From NCBI GenBank assembly GCA_003021305.1, contig PXQN01000070.1, positions 1-54,022 on the forward strand: a DNA stretch of 54,022 bases, read 5' to 3'. Made by a program: the position numbers and the translations under genes. Positions 46,156 through 54,022 of the stretch are shown piece after piece (the stretch's first letter is position 1; each line of letters starts with the position of its first letter). The DNA comes from Halobacteriales archaeon QH_10_67_22 (GTDB taxonomy: Archaea > Halobacteriota > Halobacteria > Halobacteriales > Haloarculaceae). Below the pieces are notes generated by a model. That model was not told the origin of the DNA. It saw only the letters and a list, made by a program, of their open reading frames with translations, and did not search any database.

Positions 46156-49100
46156 TTAGGAGTCACGACCGAGGACGATACCGAGCACCGCGACGACCGG
46201 TGTGAGTATCGCGAGCGCCGACCGGAGGGGGTCCGGCGTTCCGAGGCCGGCCGAGGTGTCCGGCGTGGCGGTGCCCGTCGCAGGGTCGTCGGGCGTGTCC
46301 GTCCCCGCCGGCGTCGCCGTCGGCGTGCCCGAGTCAGTTCCCGTGTCGGTCCCGTCCGGGGTGGGCGTCGGCGTCGTTTCGTTCGTCGGGTTCTCGGGGT
46401 CGGTCTCGTTGTCGTCCACTTCGACCACTCGCTCGTTCCCGTACGTCGCGTTGCCCTGCTCCAGGGTCACCGTCGGGGCCGCGTCGGCTTCGCCGATGAC
46501 CTGGCCCTCGGTCACGTTCGTCTCGCCGGTGTACCGGTAGGTTGCTCCGGTATCGTTCGTTATCGGGTCGGTCCGGAACTGGTAGGCGTCGTCCGCCCGC
46601 ACCTGGACGTCCGTGTAGCCGTCCTCGGGGGCCCACTCGTCGTAGCCGGTCGTCGAGTACGGGACCGTGATCTCGAATTCGCCGTTCTCGTCGCTCGTCG
46701 TCTGCTGGAGGTAGACGAACGACGTCTCGCTGGTCGGGACGTTCATCCGGACGGCGGCCTCGACGGTGGTGTTCGCCGGGGCGCCCTCGCCCTGGATTGT
46801 CGCGCCGGGCACTCGCTCGAACACCTTCACCCAGTTGGGGTGGCCGTAGTGGATGGTGTCCAGCAACTGCTGGTTGACGCCGACCTGCGTTCGGATCGGG
46901 GACTGGAACGCGCCACGGCCGACCTTGCGGAGCCCGAGGAGGTACTGGCTGGACTGTGTCGCCGACCGGTTACTGGTCGCAACGAGCCGGTAGTTCTGGA
47001 GTGCCGGAACCCGTTCCTCGGGGTACTTGCCGACGCCGCCGACCTGTGAGGTCGGGTCGTTGGCGGTGTAGTTGCGCGCTGCACTCACGCTGTCGAACGC
47101 CCTGGTGCCGTTGCTCACCGGGAACGACTGACCGTTGACGTTCTCGATCTCCCAGTCGAGCACGACCGGCCGGGCTTCGTAGGAACTCCCGTGGTAGTGA
47201 TACAGCCTGATCGCAGTCGACTCGTAGTAGGGCTGTTTCTGCCGCTGGAAGGTCCGGTACTGGCCGTTGCCGGTCTGGTACAACAGCGGCTCGTAGTAGT
47301 CCGACCGGGTGATGTTGCCGGCGTCGTAGAACTGGAACGGCGCGAAGTACTTGCCGTTGAGGTTTCTGGCGCCGCCGCCGACCCGGAACCGCTGTTCCGT
47401 CGTCGCCATCTTCCAGTCGACCATGACGTAGCGGGTTTCGGTCCCGCCGCCGTCGTCGAGCTCGTCGAGCACGTCGTTGGCCTGCTGTTCGCTCCCCGAG
47501 AGGAGGAAGTTGGCCGCGTCCGAGGCCCCCTGCTGGAACGGGTTGGCGTTCGGTATCCGCTCGCCCATCACCGTGATCCAGTGGCCGTAGTCCCACCAGG
47601 ACATCACGCCGTAATACCCCTCCTCGTACTCGTAGTCATCCGTGAACGCGAACTCGCCGTAGTAGTCTATCTCACCCTCGTTGCCGGCACCCTCGAGGTT
47701 CCCCTCGGCGGGTGCGTTGTCGTCCATCCACCCCAGCGTCTCGTTCCAGGCCTGTGGCGCCGTTCCCGGGCCGGCCTGGCTGGTCTGCAGCGAGATGAGA
47801 CCGCCGCTCGCCAGGAAGAACGGCGCGAACACGACGAGAACGATCGCCACGATACTGACCACTTGCCAGGTGTCGATGTCCTCGACCGATTCGAAGAGGT
47901 TCGTGAAGGCGGCCACTCTCGCGAGTGTGTAGCCGGTCATCACTGCGACGGTGACGCCGAAGTAGTAGTCGAACCGGCGCTGTGTGAGCGTCGCGAACAG
48001 CATGAACACCGTCCAGACGGCGAGCAGGAGGAGTTCGGACCGCGGTTTCGAGAGGAACTGCTTCGCGCCCACGTAGAAGACGCCCAGGAGGGCGATAAAC
48101 AGCGTAAACCGGTATCGCGGGAACAGCCGCCCGAACTGGATCGACTGTGCCTCGCCGACAGTCCCCGCCGTGTCGGTCGTCGAGAGCCCGAAGACCCTCG
48201 TCAACTGGGTGGTGAAAAAGCCGAACACGTCCGGTAACGCGACGGCCGTCACGCCGGCGATGACGGCGATGATCCCGACCACTGCCACCGGATACTGGTA
48301 GTCGACCAGGTCCCGGGTGTCCCACTCGCGGGCGAGCCACGCCATGAACACACAGCCGGCCGCGACGCCGAACGCGAGCAGCGGCTGGACGACGTTGTAG
48401 CTCGTCGCACCGAGGCTCAACTCTTCCATCACGGCGAGGGACATGATCCCTGTGGTGGACATCGAGACGGCGCCGACGATGGCGATCGGCTCGGGACTCC
48501 GCCCGCGCGCCTGGAGGGAACTCATCTCGAGGAGGTAGAACGTTCCCAGGATGCCGATGAGGAAGACGCCGGGCGACCAGGTCCAGATGTACAGGCCCGT
48601 CGCGACGCCCGCGATGACCGACCACGCGATAGGCGCTCTGACGGCTTCGGCGTCACGTTCCCTGAGCAACTCCCAGACCGGCATCTCGCGCTCCGAGACC
48701 GACAGCGCGACCATCGTCGCCAGGATTGCGGTCGTCATGAAAAACACTTCGGCGACGTGGTGGTCGGTGAAGCCGACGGTCCCGCGGGAGACGAAGATGC
48801 TTCCGAACACGGCCATCACGCCGACGGTCACGAGGCCGGCGAAGCGACCGCCCGCGCGCTTGCCGATGAAATACGCCGGGATCGCCGTCGCCGTGCCGAA
48901 CACTGCGGGGGCGAACAGTATGACCATCCGGATCGTGTGGTCACTGGGGTTGCCCAGTCCCACGACGAGCGCTGCCGTCGCGATCAACTGGTCGAACAGC
49001 GTCCCGAACTGGCTTGAGTGTGTTCCGTAGGGGAAATGCGTCCACGGGTCGAACGAACTGGTCGCCGGCCAGTGGGTCACCGTGTACTTGATCATGCGGT

Positions 49101-49293
49101 AGTGGTACCAGGCGTCGTTCCCGCTGAAGTACACGGTCCCGTCGACGAGGAAGTTCTCCCAGTCTCGCACGCGACTCCAGAGCATGAACACCAGAAGACC
49201 GATCAGCGTGGGGATCTGGTAGTACTGCTCTACGATCGGCAGCAGGTCCCCCGCATCTTCGATCTCCTCGATGCGGCCGCGCCATTGACTCAT
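46156..49293 (-). CDS. aglB: Oligosaccharyltransferase AglB
   Basis: 1045 residues, similar in length to haloarchaeal AglB. Transfers dolichol-linked glycan to Asn in Asn-x-Ser/Thr on the outer face of the membrane. About 13 membrane helices with the catalytic acidic loop VDGTVYFSGNDAWYHYRM near residue 55 and VGFTDHHVAEVFF near 175. The soluble domain holds the STT3 signature SWWDYGHW. The C-terminal Thr/Pro-rich stalk (PTPTPDGTDTGTD...) ends in a final hydrophobic helix. It is divergent from the aglG-type gene with a shared 150-bp promoter region, as expected for an N-glycosylation locus. Confidence 0.95.
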   Translation of the reverse strand: MSQWRGRIEEIEDAGDLLPIVEQYYQIPTLIGLLVFMLWSRVRDWENFLVDGTVYFSGNDAWYHYRMIKYTVTHWPATSSFDPWTHFPYGTHSSQFGTLFDQLIATAALVVGLGNPSDHTIRMVILFAPAVFGTATAIPAYFIGKRAGGRFAGLVTVGVMAVFGSIFVSRGTVGFTDHHVAEVFFMTTAILATMVALSVSEREMPVWELLRERDAEAVRAPIAWSVIAGVATGLYIWTWSPGVFLIGILGTFYLLEMSSLQARGRSPEPIAIVGAVSMSTTGIMSLAVMEELSLGATSYNVVQPLLAFGVAAGCVFMAWLAREWDTRDLVDYQYPVAVVGIIAVIAGVTAVALPDVFGFFTTQLTRVFGLSTTDTAGTVGEAQSIQFGRLFPRYRFTLFIALLGVFYVGAKQFLSKPRSELLLLAVWTVFMLFATLTQRRFDYYFGVTVAVMTGYTLARVAAFTNLFESVEDIDTWQVVSIVAIVLVVFAPFFLASGGLISLQTSQAGPGTAPQAWNETLGWMDDNAPAEGNLEGAGNEGEIDYYGEFAFTDDYEYEEGYYGVMSWWDYGHWITVMGERIPNANPFQQGASDAANFLLSGSEQQANDVLDELDDGGGTETRYVMVDWKMATTEQRFRVGGGARNLNGKYFAPFQFYDAGNITRSDYYEPLLYQTGNGQYRTFQRQKQPYYESTAIRLYHYHGSSYEARPVVLDWEIENVNGQSFPVSNGTRAFDSVSAARNYTANDPTSQVGGVGKYPEERVPALQNYRLVATSNRSATQSSQYLLGLRKVGRGAFQSPIRTQVGVNQQLLDTIHYGHPNWVKVFERVPGATIQGEGAPANTTVEAAVRMNVPTSETSFVYLQQTTSDENGEFEITVPYSTTGYDEWAPEDGYTDVQVRADDAYQFRTDPITNDTGATYRYTGETNVTEGQVIGEADAAPTVTLEQGNATYGNERVVEVDDNETDPENPTNETTPTPTPDGTDTGTDSGTPTATPAGTDTPDDPATGTATPDTSAGLGTPDPLRSALAILTPVVAVLGIVLGRDS

Positions 49294-49316
49294 TAGACCG
49301 AACCAGTCCCATCTCG

Positions 49317-49326
49317 CGCATAAGCC
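49317..49326 (-). promoter_or_regulatory. TATA element of aglB
   Basis: GGCTTATGCG on the minus strand, centred ~28 bp upstream of the aglB ATG. Confidence 0.4.
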
Positions 49327-49412
49327 TTGTCATATCCCGGCCCCGGGTGAGTCGCCGGTCGGCACCGAGTCGCCGTGAATCACCGGCCAGCCTGTCCAGC
49401 GGCCAGACGGAA

Positions 49413-49421
49413 AGCATATGA
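49413..49421 (+). promoter_or_regulatory. TATA element of aglG
   Basis: AGCATATGA centred ~28 bp upstream of the ATG at 49445. It overlaps the alternative ATG at 49418, which argues that translation starts at 49445. Confidence 0.45.
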
Positions 49422-49444
49422 CGATACCCTTTCGTAGGGCGGGT

Positions 49445-50374
49445 ATGCGCGTGTCAGTGGTCCTCTGTGCGCACACGATGGACCGCTACGGCGCCGTCAC
49501 CGAAGCCGCCGAGAGCGTCCTCGACCAGACCCACGACGAGGTGGAACTGGTGTTCGTCAGCGACGGCGACCCCGCCGTCTTCGACCGCTTCGAGGCCGAC
49601 TTCGGCGACCGCGAGGACGTCCGAACCCACTGTAACGACGAGAACCGTGGGCTCCTGGAGAGTCGCAACACCGGCGCCGAACGCGCGACCGGTGACGTGG
49701 TCGCCTTTATCGACGACGACGCCCTCGCCCACCCGGAGTGGGTGGCCCACCTCGTCGCCGCCTACGAGGACCACGACGCACTCGCCGTCGGCGGGAAGAT
49801 GACACCCGTCTGGGTCGACGGCAAACCCCGGTTTCTCCCCGAGGAGTTCTACTGGTTGATAGGAGTGACCCACCGCGGCTTTGGCCACGGCCCCGACACG
49901 CCCGGCGAGGTGCGCAACACCAACGGGTCGAACCTCTCCTTTCGCCGTGACGTGTTCCTCGAACTGGGCGGGTTCGACACCGAGATCGGCGGCCGGAAGG
50001 GCGACAAGAACCTCCAGGGCGGGGAGACGGAACTGTGTGCCCGACTGCAGGCCGAACACGGCCGGAGGGTCTACTACGTCCCCGACGCCAGGGTCGGCCA
50101 CAAGGTGTTCGCCTACCGCACCGAACCGCGGTGGTTGCTCGACCGGGCGTTCTGGCAGGGCTACTCCAAGCGCGGCATGGAGGGGTTCGTCCCCGACTCG
50201 GCCGACGAGGAGTTCGACTTCCTCGGCCGCCTGCTCGGCGAGTTCCTTCCCGGGCGCGCGTGGTCACTCCTGACCGAGCCCGACTACAGCAAGGCCGCAC
50301 AGCTGGTCTGGCTCCTCGTCCTGACGGGCACCGTCGGCGTCGGCTACCTCTACGGGATCTACGAGTGGGGGTGA
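49445..50374 (+). CDS. aglG: Family-2 glycosyltransferase, AglG type
   Basis: 309 residues from the ATG at 49445. GT-A fold: MRVSVVLCAHTMDRY, VFVSDGDP, RNTGAERATGDVVAFIDDDA with the metal-binding acidic triplet, and NGSNLSFRRDVFLELGGFDTE. The C-terminal hydrophobic helix AAQLVWLLVLTGTVGVGYLY anchors it to the membrane. In Haloferax AglG adds glucuronic acid as the second sugar of the S-layer glycan and lies beside aglB, as here. The exact sugar in this organism is inference; AglI is the alternative. Confidence 0.82.
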   Translation: MRVSVVLCAHTMDRYGAVTEAAESVLDQTHDEVELVFVSDGDPAVFDRFEADFGDREDVRTHCNDENRGLLESRNTGAERATGDVVAFIDDDALAHPEWVAHLVAAYEDHDALAVGGKMTPVWVDGKPRFLPEEFYWLIGVTHRGFGHGPDTPGEVRNTNGSNLSFRRDVFLELGGFDTEIGGRKGDKNLQGGETELCARLQAEHGRRVYYVPDARVGHKVFAYRTEPRWLLDRAFWQGYSKRGMEGFVPDSADEEFDFLGRLLGEFLPGRAWSLLTEPDYSKAAQLVWLLVLTGTVGVGYLYGIYEWG

Positions 50375-50460
50375 ACGGTCCCGGGAGGGACCGTCAGCCG
50401 CCGGTTCGGACGTCGAACCGTGCGCCACCCATGTCGCTGTCCGTCACCGTGACCGACCAG

Positions 50461-50569
50461 CGGTGGTCGTGCGTACCCAATTTCGGCAGTGTCGGTGAGG
50501 ATCGGCGTTTCGGACCACGGAGACAGTGTTCTGTTTCGTGGGAATACAAAGAATTACGCACGACCGTAT
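50461..50569. mobile_element. Family-A MITE at the korB 3' end
   Basis: 109 bp, uninterrupted copy of the element at 30973-31164. The right terminal repeat TACGCACGACCGTAT ends at 50569; the left end is degenerate (GGTCGTGCGTA kept). On the minus strand its terminus supplies the first downstream bases of korB: the last sense codon is followed by TGA-TACGGTCG, so the stop codon overlaps the element border. Confidence 0.75.
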
Positions 50570-51504
50570 CAGGTGTGTTTGTCGATGAGTTCGTCGGCGC
50601 ATCGCTCCCACTCGACATCCTCGTCGAAGTAGCGCTCGGCGAGGGGCTGTTCGGGCATCTCGCCGGTGGCGCGTTTCTCCTCGCCGTAAGAGGGGCGGTC
50701 GTCCTTGTAGAACCGGCCCGTCAGCACTTCGCCCTCGTACAGTTTGGACTCGACCTCGTACATCATCTCGCCGGCCTCCTGGCGGTCGGTGATGTCGAAG
50801 TCGTACTCGTCCGAATCCTGGACGTCCGTGTAGGGGACGTACTGGCGAGCGTCCTTGTTCCAGGTGGGACACTGCGTGAGGAAGTCGATGTGCGCGAAGC
50901 CGTCGTGCTCGATGGCCTCGGCGACGACTTCGGCCGCCTGGTTGGGGTTGACCGCCGCCGTCCGGGCGACGTAGCTCGCACCCGACGCGAGCGACAGACT
51001 GAGCGGGCGCAGGGGTGCCTTGGCAGACCCGCTGGGCTGGGTCTTTGACTTGTGACCCTTCGGGCTCGTCGGCGAGGTCTGGCCCTTGGTGAGCCCGAAG
51101 ATCTCGTTGTTGAACACGATGTAGGTCATGTCGTGGTTCTCGCGGGCAGTGTGCATGAAGTGGTTGCCCCCGATACCGTAACCGTCGCCGTCACCGCCGG
51201 CGGCGATCACTTCGACGCCGGGGTTGGCGACCTTCGCGGCCCGTGCGACGGGCAGAGCGCGCCCGTGGATGGTGTGAAAGCCGTAGCTGTCGAAGTAGCT
51301 GTTGAGCTTGCCCGAACAGCCGATGCCGGTACACAGCAGCGTCTCGTCGGGCGTGCGGCCGACCTCGGGCATGGCCTGTTTCAGCGCCTTGAGGACGCTG
51401 AAGTCACCACAGCCCGGACACCACGTCGCCTGGGGTTCGATACCAGGTGTGAACTCGTCCTGTTCGATCTCGCGGTCTTCACCGATTGCTGAGAATGCGC
51501 TCAT
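50569..51504 (-). CDS. korB: 2-oxoacid:ferredoxin oxidoreductase, beta subunit
   Basis: 311 residues. Thiamine diphosphate-binding subunit of the CoA-acylating 2-oxoglutarate or pyruvate:ferredoxin oxidoreductase. Cys ligands are in ATWCPGCGDF and LLCTGIGCSGK. The TPP motif is AAGGDGDGYGIGGNHF followed by VFNNEIFGLTKGQTSPTS. The C-terminus reads ELIDKHT, with the stop codon made at the edge of a MITE. It follows korA with only 2 bp between. TPP need links it functionally to the thiamine importer in this window. The substrate cannot be decided from sequence. Confidence 0.92.
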   Translation of the reverse strand: MSAFSAIGEDREIEQDEFTPGIEPQATWCPGCGDFSVLKALKQAMPEVGRTPDETLLCTGIGCSGKLNSYFDSYGFHTIHGRALPVARAAKVANPGVEVIAAGGDGDGYGIGGNHFMHTARENHDMTYIVFNNEIFGLTKGQTSPTSPKGHKSKTQPSGSAKAPLRPLSLSLASGASYVARTAAVNPNQAAEVVAEAIEHDGFAHIDFLTQCPTWNKDARQYVPYTDVQDSDEYDFDITDRQEAGEMMYEVESKLYEGEVLTGRFYKDDRPSYGEEKRATGEMPEQPLAERYFDEDVEWERCADELIDKHT

Positions 51505-51506
51505 TG

Positions 51507-53399
51507 TTAGTCACCTGCGGCGGGTACGTACTTCATGTTGGTCGCGGCGAGGTCCTCGCCGTCGATACTGGACTCGAACCCGTCGACGATCTCGGCGGGC
51601 TCGAAGGGGTTGCCGTTGTACTTCAGCAGGCTCGACAGCTTCGGTCCGAAGCGACCGAGTTCCTTCTGGGTGAGCCCGCGGAACTGCCCCGAGGCGTTCA
51701 TCTCGACGACGAGACACTCCTCGACGGACTCGAGGAACGCGCTGACTTCCTCGACCGGGTAGGGCATCATGTCCGAGACGCCCAGCGCCTTGACCGAGTG
51801 GCCCGCGTCGTTGAGGCGGTCGACGGCCTCGAACACCGTGTCTTGGTGGCTACCCCAGGTCATGATGCCGTACTCGGCCGCTTCGGGGCCGTGGTGGGTC
51901 TGGTTGCCCTTCTCGTCTAGGTCCTCGCGGATGTACTCGAACTTGCCCCGGCGCCGGTCCATCTGGAGGACGCGGTTCTCGGGGTCCTCGCTGATGTGGC
52001 CGGCCGGGTTGTGTTCGTTGCCGGTCGTCAGGAAGCGTCCGCCCTTCTGGCCGGGGACGGTGCGGGGGCTGATGCCCTTCTCGCCGTCGTACTCGTGGCG
52101 GAGGAACTTGCCCGAGTTGTGGTGGGCGGCCTCCTCGATCTCCGCTTCGGTGAGCACCGATCCCGCGTCCGGGTCGGGGTCCCGGTCGAAGAAACTCCGG
52201 TCGACGTTGCGCAACTCGCCCTGGAGCTTCTGGTCGTAGATGAGGATCGTCGGGATCTGGTACTCGTAGGCGATCTCGAAGGCGGTGCGGATCTGCTCGT
52301 AACACTCCTGGTGGTTGCCCGGCGCGAAGACGACCCGCGTGGAGTCGCCCTGGCTGGTGTAGAGGACGTGTTCGAGGTCGGCCTGTTCGGGCTTGGTCGG
52401 CATCCCCGTCGACGGGCCGGCCCGCATCGCCTCGACTAAGACCAGGGGTGTCTCGGTCATCTCCGCCAGTCCGAGCGGTTCGCTCATCAGGGCGAACCCG
52501 CCACCCGACGAACCGGACATCGCCTTGACGCCGGCGTGGGAGGCGCCGATGGCCAGCGATGCGGCGGCGATCTCGTCTTCGACCTGCTCGGAGACGCCGC
52601 CGAACTTCGGCAGGTTCTGGGACATGATCGTGAACACGTCGGTCCAGGGCGTCATCGGATAGCCCGAGATGAACCGACAGCCCGCGTCCAGGGCCCCGTA
52701 GGCGATGGCGTCACTGCCCGACACCAGCGCCTGCTCTGCATCGGGTTCCTCGGCCGTTGGCATCTGGAGTGCGGGATGTTCGTCGAACTCCTCGGCGGTG
52801 TCGGCGCCCTGCTCGATGACTTTGCGGTTTGCCTCCGCGATCTCCTCGTTGAACACTTCGCCGATGATCTCCTCGTAGTAGGACGTATCGAAGTTTAGCA
52901 GGGTGGACATCACGCCGATCCCGGCGTTGTTACGCATGACCTCGCGGCCGTGTTCTTTCGCGATGGCCCGCAAGTCGACCGGGTAGACGTGCCAGCCGTT
53001 CTCCTCGGCTTTCTCGTGGAGTCCGACCTCCTCGACCTGTTCGCCGTCGATGAGTCCTTCGTCGTAGATGATGACGCCACCTTCACGGAGGTCGTCGAAG
53101 TTCTCCGTGAGGGGTTTCAGTTCCTCGTTGCCGTAGTACGCGTCTTCCTGGGGGTTGCGGGCGAAACTGTCGCCGAGCGCCAGCAGGACGTTGTAGCCGT
53201 CGCCGCGCGACCTGACCTCGCCTTCTGCTGCCCGTACCTCGACGTACGTGTGGCCGCCCCGGATGCGCGACGGGTAGTGTCGGTGTGTGAAAACGTCCAG
53301 ACCCGACCGCATCAGGGCCTTCGCGAAGTTCCGGCTCGTCGAATCGATGCCGTCGCCGGAACCGCCCGCGATCCGCCAGATTAGTTCCTGGTCTGTCAT
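51507..53399 (-). CDS. korA: 2-oxoacid:ferredoxin oxidoreductase, alpha subunit
   Basis: 630 residues, gamma-alpha fused subunit. Residues ~1-190 are the gamma domain (IAGGSGDGIDSTSRNFAKAL, HRHYPSRIRGGHTYVEVR). The alpha/pyrimidine part includes SGSDAIAYGALDAGCRF, GYPMTPWTD, EDEIAAASLAIGASHAGVKA and SGSSGGGFALMSEPLGLAEM. It works with KorB to pass electrons from 2-oxoacid decarboxylation to ferredoxin; haloarchaea use this instead of NAD-linked dehydrogenase complexes. First gene of korAB. A promoter candidate CCTTTAGTCC lies at ~53450-53460. Confidence 0.93.
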   Translation of the reverse strand: MTDQELIWRIAGGSGDGIDSTSRNFAKALMRSGLDVFTHRHYPSRIRGGHTYVEVRAAEGEVRSRGDGYNVLLALGDSFARNPQEDAYYGNEELKPLTENFDDLREGGVIIYDEGLIDGEQVEEVGLHEKAEENGWHVYPVDLRAIAKEHGREVMRNNAGIGVMSTLLNFDTSYYEEIIGEVFNEEIAEANRKVIEQGADTAEEFDEHPALQMPTAEEPDAEQALVSGSDAIAYGALDAGCRFISGYPMTPWTDVFTIMSQNLPKFGGVSEQVEDEIAAASLAIGASHAGVKAMSGSSGGGFALMSEPLGLAEMTETPLVLVEAMRAGPSTGMPTKPEQADLEHVLYTSQGDSTRVVFAPGNHQECYEQIRTAFEIAYEYQIPTILIYDQKLQGELRNVDRSFFDRDPDPDAGSVLTEAEIEEAAHHNSGKFLRHEYDGEKGISPRTVPGQKGGRFLTTGNEHNPAGHISEDPENRVLQMDRRRGKFEYIREDLDEKGNQTHHGPEAAEYGIMTWGSHQDTVFEAVDRLNDAGHSVKALGVSDMMPYPVEEVSAFLESVEECLVVEMNASGQFRGLTQKELGRFGPKLSSLLKYNGNPFEPAEIVDGFESSIDGEDLAATNMKYVPAAGD

Positions 53400-53448
53400 G
53401 GATATCCATCGGCCCCCTGCAGGTGCCGTACGGAAAGCACGACTGGCC

Positions 53449-53461
53449 CGGACTAAAGGGT
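53449..53461 (-). promoter_or_regulatory. Possible korAB promoter
   Basis: AACCCTTTAGTCC on the minus strand, ~55 bp upstream of the korA start, implying a leader of ~25-30 nt. Nothing TATA-like is seen at the leaderless distance. Confidence 0.3.
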
Positions 53462-53721
53462 TTCCACTTAGTCACCCCTCATTAATCGTGAGGGATGGAT
53501 AGGGCGCGTCTCACGGCCGATTTCCCGATCGAGAGACATTCGCTGACACGGGGGCGTCGGACGGTCTTTGTGTCGGCAGCCGGAGGTGTCAAACGAACGT
53601 CTTTTTTGATTGCCTTCGAAGGCACTATCTTCCGGAGTCGGGGCCGATCGACGCGGATGTGATGGTGAGCTGTGTGTGACGGTGGGGCGGCTTCGATGGT
53701 ACGGGAGAGAGCGTTCATCGG
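53462..53721. other. Gene-poor spacer with a 14-bp palindrome
   Basis: Roughly 260 bp without a convincing gene. A perfect palindrome TGCCTTCGAAGGCA lies at 53611-53624, just after a T-run (CTTTTTTGATTG), about 100 bp upstream of the small peptide gene. It could be an operator or a hairpin terminator. Confidence 0.45.
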
Positions 53722-53850
53722 ATGGTGCAGTTGATAGAAGGTCTGGCTGGCATCGCACAGGGGTTCGTCATCATACTCATCGGCGGGATAATGAGTCTCG
53801 GTGGTCTCGGGGCCATTCTGGGCATTAACAAGGACCTTTTCCTGGGATAA
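53722..53850 (+). CDS. 42-residue hydrophobic peptide
   Basis: ATG at 53722 to TAA at 53848-53850. The product MVQLIEGLAGIAQGFVIIL... is almost entirely one long membrane helix with Gly-rich stretches (IGGIMSLGGLGAILG) and a polar end, NKDLFLG. The Gly/Ile/Leu content is coherent for a membrane peptide and not for random GC-rich DNA. No clear Shine-Dalgarno sequence. Family not recognised. Convergent with the acyl-CoA dehydrogenase end. Confidence 0.6.
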   Translation: MVQLIEGLAGIAQGFVIILIGGIMSLGGLGAILGINKDLFLG

Positions 53851-53906
53851 GACCTGCCGCGCCCGATGACCGACCGCTCGAAGCGGTTTCGAGCGGGGCG
53901 GTCGTC

Positions 53907-54022
53907 CTATTTCGGCGTCTGGTTGTAGATAAGGTTGCGCTGGATGTCGTTTGCCCCCTCGTAGATGACCGGGATCCGGACGTCGCGGTAGACGCGGGCG
54001 ATCCGCCGGTCGGCCAAGACCG
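53907..54022 (-). CDS. Acyl-CoA dehydrogenase, C-terminal end only
   Basis: The last 37 codons before TAG at 53907-53909 read RRIARVYRDVRIPVIYEGAN and then DIQRNLIYNQTPK. This matches the C-terminal FAD/substrate segment (IYEGTNDIQR type) of acyl-CoA dehydrogenases, first step of beta-oxidation. The rest lies outside the window. It may pair in function with the fused hydratase/dehydrogenase at 748-2709. Confidence 0.9.
   Translation of the reverse strand, partial: VLADRRIARVYRDVRIPVIYEGANDIQRNLIYNQTPK

Overview
The window reads as chromosomal DNA from a haloarchaeon (class Halobacteria). The base composition is very GC-rich and the proteins are strongly acidic. Most start codons sit about 26-30 bp downstream of an archaeal TATA box (leaderless transcripts). 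The gene content is haloarchaeal: rpa1-rpap-rpe, topoisomerase VI beside gyrBA, AglB/AglG N-glycosylation, Tat lipoproteins and KorAB ferredoxin oxidoreductase. The genus cannot be fixed from sequence alone. Haloarculaceae is a guess.

Layout. 0-8 kb: 5' part of cysE, a fused 3-hydroxyacyl-CoA dehydrogenase/enoyl-CoA hydratase, a SAM hydroxide adenosyltransferase, a thiamine-type ABC importer (thiB-thiP-thiQ) and a small zinc-finger-like protein. 8-18 kb: a histidine-kinase remnant, an Lhr helicase, the single-stranded-DNA-binding operon rpa1-rpap-rpe (rpe has lost its first metal motif), arfC of riboflavin synthesis, trxB and a DUF357 protein. 18-25 kb: a type IV pilus motor pair pilB-pilC, where PilC carries an extra surface-type domain, then ATP-dependent DNA ligase and a small alpha/beta hydrolase. 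25-38 kb: top6A-top6B, divergent from gyrB-gyrA. Both top6B and gyrB carry inteins with LAGLIDADG endonucleases, and the top6B intein contains a one-base frameshift in this sequence. 37-45 kb: a cell-surface glycan neighbourhood with a Tat-exported fibre-repeat protein, a GT-C-like membrane protein, an SMR-like flippase candidate, a GT2-GT4 fusion and a secreted glycosidase-like lipoprotein. 45-50 kb: tRNA-Glu(CTC), a membrane-anchored winged-helix regulator, the oligosaccharyltransferase aglB and a divergent aglG-type glycosyltransferase. 50-54 kb: korB-korA, a 42-residue membrane peptide and the 3' end of an acyl-CoA dehydrogenase.

Three families of tiny non-coding inverted-repeat elements (MITE-like) are scattered here. 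Family A (~110 bp) occurs at 31.0 and 50.5 kb. Family B (82 bp) is nested inside the 31-kb A copy, with a partial copy at 25.4 kb. Family C (~109 bp) lies at 16.4 kb, with a solo end at 18.1 kb. Two of them end exactly on the stop codon of a gene (trxB, korB). No intact transposase, CRISPR array, rRNA or prophage is visible.

Themes that link the genes: DNA topology and repair (gyrase, Topo VI, RPA, Lhr, ligase), cell-surface glycosylation (aglB/aglG and the GT cluster), and cofactor supply (thiamine import near the TPP-dependent KorAB, riboflavin, cysteine). The most informative anomalies are the frameshifted Top6B intein, an HTH domain inside the GyrB intein, the nested MITEs, the PilC-DUF7282 fusion, the truncated Rpe, and a Z-DNA-prone tract beside the gyrB promoter.
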